IMG/VR virus record: IMGVR_UViG_3300028840_008186
Span: 28,222-92,221 of that record
Origin: a virus
Strand: one strand, 5' to 3'
DNA length: 64,000 nucleotides
Shown: positions 58,082-64,000 of the stretch, piece after piece
How positions within the stretch are numbered: position 1 is the first letter of the stretch
Layout: each line of letters opens with the position of its first letter
Translations under genes and position numbers: made by a program
Notes under the pieces: generated by a model
Database searches by the model: none
Told to the model about the DNA's origin: nothing
What the model saw: only the letters and a program-made list of their open reading frames with translations

Positions 58082-58409
58082 AACAGGAGCGGTTCGGGAC
58101 ACGGCGGAGGGCAAACCGCGACCGGATTTAATATCACCCTACGCCAATCTCCGCGAAGGCCGATGGCTCCAAAAAGGCGCAGAGAAGTATGATGAACGCA
58201 ATTGGGAGAAAGGAATACCAATCTCCCGATGCATTGCTTCTCTGGAACGGCACTTATTAGCCTACAAGCAGGGCTTAACCGACGAAGATCATATGGCAGC
58301 GATCCGATGTAATGCGGGGTTCATTCTTCATTTCGAAGAGCTCATAGACCGGGGAATCATCCCACCTGAATTAGACGACATGCCGCACTATGAAGAGCCG
58401 CCGAACTAA
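58050..58409 (+). CDS. DUF5664-type dATP/dGTP diphosphohydrolase-like protein
   Basis: A 119-residue protein. The pattern FETGAVRDTAEGKPRPDLISP, GAEKYDERNWEKGIP, ERHLLAYKQG and DEDHMAAIRCNAGFILH matches the phage DUF5664 family, annotated as the N-terminal domain of dATP/dGTP diphosphohydrolase. Probably hydrolyses dNTPs and works with the MazG-like and HAD enzymes. AAGGAGCGC upstream. Confidence 0.75.
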   Translation: MKDSGSRQEFETGAVRDTAEGKPRPDLISPYANLREGRWLQKGAEKYDERNWEKGIPISRCIASLERHLLAYKQGLTDEDHMAAIRCNAGFILHFEELIDRGIIPPELDDMPHYEEPPN

Positions 58410-58602
58410 GAACGTCAAACGCTTTTGCCGCCGATGCGGCAAGTGTTGCAACCCCAACTACTTTTATTGCAAGTACTGCCACCCCATTGTATCCAATGAG
58501 TGTGGCGGCGAAGCAGAAGCCGTATTTCATGGAAATACTGTTAAAGAAAATCTACTCTCAGAATCTCCGTTACCGGAGGACCGCTTCAAGGAGGAACTCT
58601 AA
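58390..58602 (+). CDS. Zinc-ribbon protein
   Basis: A 70-residue protein with CRRCGKCC and CKYCHP in its first 35 residues, a zinc ribbon, then an acidic tail. The N terminus is basic (MKSRRTKNVKR). Starts inside the preceding gene. Unknown function. Confidence 0.65.
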   Translation: MKSRRTKNVKRFCRRCGKCCNPNYFYCKYCHPIVSNECGGEAEAVFHGNTVKENLLSESPLPEDRFKEEL

Positions 58603-58961
58603 TGGGACACAGAAAAGTGAAACTAGGTTTGCTGGAGAACGGGTCAATTATGATCGGGACGTTAACAAAAGGGGAACTGACCGATGCCTTCCGTTTGGTA
58701 GCGAAACCGTCTGAGAAACCAGGCGACTTTGCTATCGAGTTTATAAACCCGTTCGTTCCTTACAATGGGAAGATGAATTCAGCTCTGGACCGGATGGGAA
58801 CCCGGGCTTTTATTGCTTTTTCGTCTGCCAGTGAGAACATTGAGGCAAAATATTTAGAACTGGTGACTGGCGTAACCTTGCCGCAACGCAAAAATGCGCG
58901 GGGCGGCAAAATAGTCTCGGCCAATATTATTGACGGGGTCAATTTTAAAGATGGGAAGTAA
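58602..58961 (+). CDS. Hypothetical protein
   Basis: A 119-residue protein; ATG overlaps the previous stop (TAATG) after AAGGAGGAAC. Beta-rich start (KVKLGLLENGSIMIGTL). No family was recognised; neighbours are nucleotide hydrolases and a glycosyltransferase. Confidence 0.65.
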   Translation: MGHRKVKLGLLENGSIMIGTLTKGELTDAFRLVAKPSEKPGDFAIEFINPFVPYNGKMNSALDRMGTRAFIAFSSASENIEAKYLELVTGVTLPQRKNARGGKIVSANIIDGVNFKDGK

Positions 58962-59664
58962 ACCAACCATTACTGTAATCTCCTTTCTATGGGGAGGGTG
59001 GTATGGCCTGAAAAAAGAGTACCTGTCCGCTCTGGAAAAAGGCATCCGCTCCCATACCACTTTTCCCCTTAGATTTGTGTGCCTTTCTCCTGATGAAAAG
59101 GGACCTATCGGCTCCTGGGAATTCTTGCCTTTAAAAGCTCCTAGCGAAAAACAGAACCTAAAGAAGTTAGGATTATACAATCCCGCCAACGGATTCCACG
59201 GGAGGCTGTTCGTTGTAGACCTAGATGTTATAATCGTTGGATCGCTGGACGATCTCTTCTCCTTAGATGGAGAATTTTATGTCAAAGCGGAACATACCCC
59301 TTATTTAAGAGGGACTTTAGTGCCAGACGGCGACATATACCTTCAAAACGTAAATAAAGCCACCTGGGATAAAGTCTGGAATTTTATAAACAGAAATATT
59401 GGAGCAATACAAGCGAATACACGAGGCCGAGAGCGAAAGTTCTATCAACGATATGCTGAATTGTTCTGGAACGTGACTTTCCTTCAGGCAGTATGCCCAG
59501 GCCGGATCTTCTCCTACAAAAGGGACAAGATTTATAGAACAAAGGAGATACCGGAGGGGGCCAGCTTAATAAGCTTCCACGGGCGAAAGGCTAAACCGCA
59601 CTACCACAATTGGATAATGGAAAGGTATTGGTATGAAAATCACATTGATAACAGGGGCTCCTAG
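58951..59664 (+). CDS. Glycosyltransferase
   Basis: A 237-residue protein; ATG 58951 overlaps the previous gene. ITVISFLWGGWYGLKKEYLSAL start, then LFVVDLDVIIVGSLDDLF (about 85-102) with a DxD metal-nucleotide-sugar site, as in GT-A fold (GT8-like) enzymes. Acceptor unknown: DNA bases, phage structural protein or host envelope. Tightly followed by a sulfotransferase gene. Confidence 0.75.
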   Translation: MGSKPTITVISFLWGGWYGLKKEYLSALEKGIRSHTTFPLRFVCLSPDEKGPIGSWEFLPLKAPSEKQNLKKLGLYNPANGFHGRLFVVDLDVIIVGSLDDLFSLDGEFYVKAEHTPYLRGTLVPDGDIYLQNVNKATWDKVWNFINRNIGAIQANTRGRERKFYQRYAELFWNVTFLQAVCPGRIFSYKRDKIYRTKEIPEGASLISFHGRKAKPHYHNWIMERYWYENHIDNRGS

Positions 59665-60328
59665 ATCTGGAACCAGCATGATTGCTGGGATAATTGCTAA
59701 GTGCGGAGCTTTCGGCGGCAAGACCAGTCCACCCAATCCTAATAATCAAAAGGGCATGTTTGAAAACATGTATATTCGCAATCAGCTGGTCAAGCCCTTT
59801 TTGAAGAATCTAGGAGTGGACCCTTTGGGCCAGTTTCCTCTACCGAATCCGAGGCGCTTCATCCCCAAAAACAAATATGCCAAACCCATGCTACAAGGAA
59901 GGGAACTGCGGCGGCAAGTACTAACGACCTTCCACAATGAAGGGTGGGATCGGAAAGCTCCCTTGTATTATAAGGGACCCAAGATGTGCATCATGTGGCC
60001 CTTTTGGGTATTCTCTTTTCCAGAAGCTAAATGGCTATTGGTTCACCGGGATATTGATCAAATAGCAGCCTCTTGTAAACGGACTCCTTTTATGAAAGCC
60101 TATGAGAGCGCGCATGAGTGGAAATGGTTCGCTGAAAAATACAGGGAGTATATGGGCAAAATAAAAGAATACATACCGGAAGACAGATGGCGCGAAGTAT
60201 GGAGCAACAAAGTGATTGAAGACTATACTCTAATGAAACCTATGATCGATTGGCTCGGGCTCGAGTGGAAAGAAGATGAGGTGAGAGAATTCATCGATCC
60301 CGCTTTGTATAATCAAGGGCGTAGTTAA
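59633..60328 (+). CDS. Sulfotransferase-like protein
   Basis: A 231-residue P-loop protein. ITGAPRSGTSMIAGII (residues 5-20) is the 5'-phosphosulfate loop, and LLVHRDIDQIAAS (about 133-145) matches the 3'-phosphate motif of PAPS sulfotransferases. Overlaps the glycosyltransferase by 32 bases and, tail to tail, the endolysin gene by 38 bases. Likely sulfates the glycan or another small acceptor; substrate unknown. Confidence 0.75.
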   Translation: MKITLITGAPRSGTSMIAGIIAKCGAFGGKTSPPNPNNQKGMFENMYIRNQLVKPFLKNLGVDPLGQFPLPNPRRFIPKNKYAKPMLQGRELRRQVLTTFHNEGWDRKAPLYYKGPKMCIMWPFWVFSFPEAKWLLVHRDIDQIAASCKRTPFMKAYESAHEWKWFAEKYREYMGKIKEYIPEDRWREVWSNKVIEDYTLMKPMIDWLGLEWKEDEVREFIDPALYNQGRS

Positions 60329-60740
60329 ACCCAACATACTTTCCATCTATGTAGCCCCACCTATCGTGCTTCCCAGTGACCTGATAACGACCCCGGATAT
60401 CCAAATGAAATCCGGGGTTGTTCCATTGTGGATAGATCCCCAATCCAATAAAACCAGACAGCTGTAGTCTGTCCAATATTTGTAACATTTTGATTACCTG
60501 AGAATAGAAGGAGAGATCTTCCTCAATATGGAAGTCGGAGGCCTCCCCGGTATAGTGGTAGGAGGCCTCCGAATGGCCAGAGGTAGCGAACCCGGCATGG
60601 ATCTTGAAAGGATAGTTGTAAACGCGGCGAATGCTTTCTAAAGTGAACAGCTGAGCGCCGCTCATTTTGTCCGGATCACCCCAAGCTTCTCCCGGAGAGA
60701 AGTGCTTAATTAGTTCCCAGATCACTGTCCGGGACCTCAT
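60291..60740 (-). CDS. M15-type peptidase endolysin
   Basis: A 149-residue zinc D-Ala-D-Ala-type peptidase. HAGFATSGHSEASYHYTGEASDFHI (Gly-His and Asp-x-His zinc ligands) and GFHLDIRG (third His) mark the peptidase M15 fold. Cuts peptidoglycan stem peptides at lysis or entry. No signal peptide, so it needs a holin; the upstream gene encodes a membrane protein. Confidence 0.8.
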   Translation of the reverse strand: MRSRTVIWELIKHFSPGEAWGDPDKMSGAQLFTLESIRRVYNYPFKIHAGFATSGHSEASYHYTGEASDFHIEEDLSFYSQVIKMLQILDRLQLSGFIGLGIYPQWNNPGFHLDIRGRYQVTGKHDRWGYIDGKYVGFNYALDYTKRDR

Positions 60741-61062
60741 CAGGAAACGCGATGCTGCGGGAAGGAGGACTGTTCATTTTCATAAACTGACTTACATTTC
60801 CCATGAACTTTGATATATTCCTCATAAATGTTTCTATTTTTTCCAGCCTACGGCTTAAATCAGTTTGACATTCCCGGCGACAGGCTTCGCAGTGCTTGGT
60901 ATGATTTGTGACTGACTCTTTGAGGCTCTTAATTTGTTCGTCTTCGTATGCCAACATAGCAGAAGCTTTGCCCCATATGAAAGCAACACCTGCTACTGTA
61001 ATAATAAAATTGATCACGAGTGCGATCACGTACCAATTTACAGTGATCACATTTGGCTCCAT
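60706..61062 (-). CDS. Membrane-anchored coiled-coil protein (holin candidate)
   Basis: A 118-residue protein with one N-terminal transmembrane helix (WYVIALVINFIITVAGVAFIW, about 10-30) and a following coiled coil with three Cys (HCEACRREC). Overlaps the endolysin start by 35 bases. GGAGG SD. Position suggests a holin or lysis accessory (hemolysin XhlA-like layout). Confidence 0.6.
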   Translation of the reverse strand: MEPNVITVNWYVIALVINFIITVAGVAFIWGKASAMLAYEDEQIKSLKESVTNHTKHCEACRRECQTDLSRRLEKIETFMRNISKFMGNVSQFMKMNSPPSRSIAFPDEVPDSDLGTN

Positions 61063-61074
61063 AGGGGCCTCCTC

Positions 61075-61425
61075 TTAAGTTATGTTTCCAAGGTTCTCCA
61101 CATAAAACTTGACCTCTTTCTTCAAAGGCAAATCATTTCCATAGGTGGAATTGTAGGTGCCTGAGAAAGTGATCACCCTAGCCACATGGTACTCAGTTTC
61201 GCCCGACTGTATGGCGAGGTCATCGCCAGATAATACTACACATTCAGTAGTTGAAATTGGAGCGGCGGCATCTACAGCTTCTCTGCTATTGATGACGGTA
61301 CCACTCATATCAGTCAGGGTCCACGATAGGGTTTCAGGAGCAACAGCAGAACCAGCCTCATCAGTGAAGGATCCACAAATCACCCCCGTTCCCTTTTCTT
61401 TCAATACCGTAGTAGAGATTTCCAT
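61075..61425 (-). CDS. Tail-region hypothetical protein
   Basis: A 116-residue beta-rich protein (Ig-like in pattern: GTGVICGSFTDEAGSAVAPETLSW) between tail and lysis genes. Probably a virion surface protein. SD GAGAT is weak. Confidence 0.6.
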   Translation of the reverse strand: MEISTTVLKEKGTGVICGSFTDEAGSAVAPETLSWTLTDMSGTVINSREAVDAAAPISTTECVVLSGDDLAIQSGETEYHVARVITFSGTYNSTYGNDLPLKKEVKFYVENLGNIT

Positions 61426-61436
61426 AATCTCACCTA

Positions 61437-61961
61437 TTACGAGTTACTGGCGATGAACGTATACTGAACTTCCAACGTATCACCTTCGTCCAAACCGGTC
61501 TTGTCGCCGCCAGAAAACGCCCCACCACAAAGCAACACACCAGTGGAACCCGTATCTACGCTAGCAAGAAAAGCACCGCCAACGGTTTCGTCAGAGCCCC
61601 CGGAGGCAATGGTAAACTCGGCTTTGCTTGCGGAGTTGTCCATCTGAGGAGCTGCAGGGGAAGTCACATCAATCACTTCCAGAAACTCTTTTCGTGTGCC
61701 GTCATAGGTAGTAAACTCTGGCAGATCTGCAATCCCATCGGTCGCTGAAACTGAACCGCCCGAGTTCAATAAACCAATAAACCAGGGCGCGCTGTTGCTT
61801 TCCCCACTACTCTCAGTGCCGTAAAATATCCTTTGCAGGATATGAGAGAGGCCTTCATTCACAACCATGTTATCGAATTCTTCCCTCCACTTTACGTTGC
61901 CGTGTTTGTCTTTGCACGTCATTGTAAAGAACCCGCCAACCGCCAACTTCGTTGAATTCAT
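61437..61961 (-). CDS. Tail-region hypothetical protein
   Basis: A 174-residue beta-rich protein, AAGGAGG SD. Begins with strands (LAVGGFFTMTCKDKHG) and has Gly/Ser/Thr/Asp-rich loops. Resembles small tail or fibre-associated proteins in other phages. Unknown exact role. Confidence 0.65.
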   Translation of the reverse strand: MNSTKLAVGGFFTMTCKDKHGNVKWREEFDNMVVNEGLSHILQRIFYGTESSGESNSAPWFIGLLNSGGSVSATDGIADLPEFTTYDGTRKEFLEVIDVTSPAAPQMDNSASKAEFTIASGGSDETVGGAFLASVDTGSTGVLLCGGAFSGGDKTGLDEGDTLEVQYTFIASNS

Positions 61962-61977
61962 AGTACATTCCTCCTTT

Positions 61978-63381
61978 TTACTTGACTTCTACTGAAGCTC
62001 CAGCCTGTTTTATTTCCGCAGTAACCCCAACTTGTTTTACAGTTGCAGTCACATTGCTCTGAGATATAGTAACTGTCATTGTTACTTTCCCAACCGGGAC
62101 GCGGAATGTTTCCTGAGACCAATCATAAAACTCTACACCGTCTTCTACATATACAGAATAATCCGCGAGTCCCCAAGCAGTGTCTGATACTACTATATTA
62201 TCGATTATTGAAGCCCGAAAGACAAGAGAAAGTATCTCCCGTTCCTCACTAAACTCAACGTGATCGATCACACTAACAGTTTCTATATTTTTCCAAGCCC
62301 TGGCAATATCCTGAAATTGTACCCCATCTTCCACTAAAGCTAACAAACCAGTGATCACAACTTCGATAGGATCCTGGAAGTATGCTGTTTCTAGAATCTG
62401 CGCGATAGCTGCTTTGGAAGCTTGGGGGGTGTCCGAGAAGTAAACGGTTTCCGACATCAGCGCGGTAAGCAATGGCAGGTATACTGTATCATTGAAGTAA
62501 ACAGTATCTCTTACCTCCACACTTGCGACTAGACTGGGCTGAACGGTCGTGCTTATATAAACTGTTTCCTCATTCAAAGCTTGTTTTACAATATTATGAG
62601 GAGACAAACTATCACTCACATAGACTGTATCTGTTACTGAAACTATAGTAGAAGCAATCCTGCTCGATTCATCCGAGAAGCAGACAGTGTCTTCCACTGT
62701 CTCCAACCACTTGTTCCAGGCATACGTCCAGGACAGCCAGAACACTACCCGATCTCTGACCATCCCAACCAGCGCCCCCGATCGATCTTGAAGCGTGGTA
62801 AGGTATAGTATCTCTTCTATAGAACTCGTAGCATCTTTACGAGGATAAGGAATCGAATCAGACACAGCGAGAGCGTCTTCCATTTCTGAACTGGCTCTAA
62901 CTGCAGGCACTGGGTCTTGCGCAGTCACATAAACCGTATCAGAAATAGCGGCTGGAATCGTATAAGTCGCTAGTGCGTTCTCATTCAGGTACAGGTAGTC
63001 CTCTATTTCTAAATGAACAACTGTCCTGGGCTGAAGCGCCTCCGATAAATATAAAGTCTGAGCGATTGAGGCCCTAGCTACTCGCGCCGGATCGGGACGT
63101 AGATCATTGAAGTAAACTGAATCGGACAAGGAGCCCTGAACAAGCAGTCCTACCAAAGGATTTCCATCGCTGAAATAGACCGTTTCGCCAATGGAGGACC
63201 TACCTACTGCCCTGGGCGCTAGAACTGTTGAGAAGTACGCTGTTTCCACCCGAGATGGGTGCAAAGTACTAAAGCCATGTAATGCCTCGGACAAATACAA
63301 AGTATCTGTGATAACAACAGCTGCGGAACGGCATCTCACTAAAGTACACTGTTTCGGTAGCAGAGGGGCGTACTGTCGCAA
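61978..63381 (-). CDS. Repeat tail-fibre protein, downstream frame segment
   Basis: A frame carrying about twenty degenerate ~22-residue repeats of the form S/T-x-DTVYFSD plus a hydrophobic stretch, then a C-terminal Thr/Val-rich end. Its apparent start at 63381 has no SD. The real protein begins in another frame upstream (63269-64000): the repeats switch frame between 63326 and 63336. So this is the C-terminal part of one frameshifted gene. Likely a beta-solenoid or fibrous virion protein. Confidence 0.65.
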   Translation of the reverse strand: MRQYAPLLPKQCTLVRCRSAAVVITDTLYLSEALHGFSTLHPSRVETAYFSTVLAPRAVGRSSIGETVYFSDGNPLVGLLVQGSLSDSVYFNDLRPDPARVARASIAQTLYLSEALQPRTVVHLEIEDYLYLNENALATYTIPAAISDTVYVTAQDPVPAVRASSEMEDALAVSDSIPYPRKDATSSIEEILYLTTLQDRSGALVGMVRDRVVFWLSWTYAWNKWLETVEDTVCFSDESSRIASTIVSVTDTVYVSDSLSPHNIVKQALNEETVYISTTVQPSLVASVEVRDTVYFNDTVYLPLLTALMSETVYFSDTPQASKAAIAQILETAYFQDPIEVVITGLLALVEDGVQFQDIARAWKNIETVSVIDHVEFSEEREILSLVFRASIIDNIVVSDTAWGLADYSVYVEDGVEFYDWSQETFRVPVGKVTMTVTISQSNVTATVKQVGVTAEIKQAGASVEVK

Positions 63382-63500
63382 TTACTGCAGGAGTCCCATC
63401 GTCAAAATAAACAGTTTCAGAAACAGAAGGACGAACCGCAGCAATGACACTAGGACTCCCATCGTTGAAATAGACTGTTTCAGAAATCCTACCAGCTACG
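62040..63500 (-). repeat. Protein-level tandem repeats, ~22 residues each
   Basis: About 23 units, each with an (E/D)(T/S)(V/L)Y(F/L/V)(S/N)(D/E) strand followed by a Pro- or Gly-containing loop and a hydrophobic stretch. DNA of neighbouring units is diverged except for three near-identical units at 63337-63500. One unit (63310-63355) is short by about 14 bases. Confidence 0.7.
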
Positions 63501-64000
63501 ATCGGGATCTCTTCCCAACGATCAATCCTCCATACCACTTTATCCTCGTATGAGACTACAGTGACTCCATCCCCTGTAGGCCCATTTGTTATTCCAGTGT
63601 GGTATTGAATGGGAGTTCTGGGACTGGACAAAGAGCCCTCATCAATCTCCGATTCACCTGCTGTTTTCCATTCCCCAGCTGCAACATCTACACGATCATA
63701 CATATATTGAATTCTAGTGAAGGTATTCCAATCAAAAGGCTCCCACGCCCCAAAATGCCAATCTCCAGCTTCGTCGTCATCATAAAAACAACCCCTCCAA
63801 CGAAGCTGCCCTCCATTGTTCTCAATCTCTACATAAGCAACCTTATCACTATTGGCATCCTTTAGAATCATTGTTTCAAAGCTACTTCCATCGGGCAAGC
63901 CGCCTGTAGGAATCAATTGCCACTTGTGGCAATAACTCAAATTGGCAGCATTCTTCTCTTGATAAGTGTAATCATCTCCCTCGCCATTAGTATAGCCAAA
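63269..64000 (-). CDS. Tail-fibre N-terminal part, 5' end beyond window
   Basis: The frame is open from the window edge to TAA at 63269. Visible residues about 1-150 contain an SYCHKWQLIPTGGLPDGSSF segment and repeated beta patterns like a LamG/concanavalin-type domain. Three SETVYFxD repeats follow. After TETVYFSE at 63337 the frame leaves the repeat pattern and ends in unrelated residues, while the repeats continue in the frame of 61978-63381. Confidence 0.65.
   Translation of the reverse strand, partial: FGYTNGEGDDYTYQEKNAANLSYCHKWQLIPTGGLPDGSSFETMILKDANSDKVAYVEIENNGGQLRWRGCFYDDDEAGDWHFGAWEPFDWNTFTRIQYMYDRVDVAAGEWKTAGESEIDEGSLSSPRTPIQYHTGITNGPTGDGVTVVSYEDKVVWRIDRWEEIPIVAGRISETVYFNDGSPSVIAAVRPSVSETVYFDDGTPAVIATVRPSATETVYFSEMPFRSCCYHRYFVFVRGITWL

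Noticed and set aside
1-64000. CRISPR array, rRNA, integrase or transposase
   Set aside because: No regularly spaced repeats, rRNA-like sequence, or recombinase motif was found; the only mobile elements seen are HNH-type genes.

Overview
This window is part of a large tailed double-stranded DNA bacteriophage (Caudoviricetes). Evidence: a terminase, portal, protease/scaffold, decoration and capsid gene run; an endolysin and tail-fibre run; and a phage-type replisome. Almost every gene has a near-perfect Shine-Dalgarno (AAAGGAGGTGA or close), TTG and GTG starts are common, and leaders carry extra strong SD sequences. This suits a Gram-positive, Firmicutes-like host, but that is inference. No integrase, CRISPR array or rRNA was seen.

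Layout. 1-9010 (minus strand): head and packaging genes (capsid, decoration protein, prohead protease-scaffold, portal, large terminase), then a J-domain protein, a zinc-ribbon protein overlapping a cupin gene, and an unknown 221-residue protein. 9011-9364 is a divergent control region. 9211-10162 is a transcription-unit-sized island with no CA dinucleotide at all. 10131-10810 is non-coding, with iterated CACTTTTCTG motifs. 10.8-23.8 kb holds about 30 small plus-strand genes, many with paired cysteines and most unknown. They are arranged in blocks behind copies of a 28-bp promoter-like element. A structured non-coding element (about 23.84-23.95 kb) follows.

24-31.5 kb: sigma-like protein, SNF2/HARP-like helicase, primase, a palindrome-rich non-coding segment (28.2-28.35 kb), DnaB-like helicase. 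31.5-42.9 kb: a metabolic and DNA-modification block with two radical-SAM proteins, a DNA methyltransferase, two GNAT/FemAB-like acyltransferases, a PLP fold-type II enzyme, dCMP deaminase, a nucleotidyltransferase-like protein, a sliding clamp, a tRNA-Gly-like gene and a thymidylate-synthase homologue. 42.9-57 kb: DNA polymerase I in two genes (uracil-DNA-glycosylase-like plus exonuclease, then polymerase), clamp loader, phosphoesterase, gp32-like SSB, RecA/UvsX, 5'-3' exonuclease, PD-(D/E)XK-like nuclease, MazG-like enzyme, and an Mre11-Rad50 set whose Rad50 is split into two polypeptides. 57-60.3 kb: nucleotide-pool enzymes, a glycosyltransferase and a sulfotransferase. 60.3-64 kb (minus strand): M15-type endolysin, a membrane-anchored coiled-coil protein, and tail proteins including a long repeat protein that appears frameshifted and runs off the window.

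How the parts may work together. Taken together, dCMP deaminase, the TS homologue, MazG-like and DUF5664-like pyrophosphohydrolases, a HAD nucleotidase, radical-SAM, PLP and acyltransferase enzymes, and a UDG-like domain on the polymerase exonuclease resemble phages that replace or hypermodify thymine. No modified base can be shown from sequence, and the diagnostic kinase and amino-acid:DNA transferase were not recognised. The strongest direct oddities are the CA-free island, the split Rad50 ending at its zinc hook, the repeated intergenic hairpin with compensatory changes, and the repeated promoter/leader architecture.
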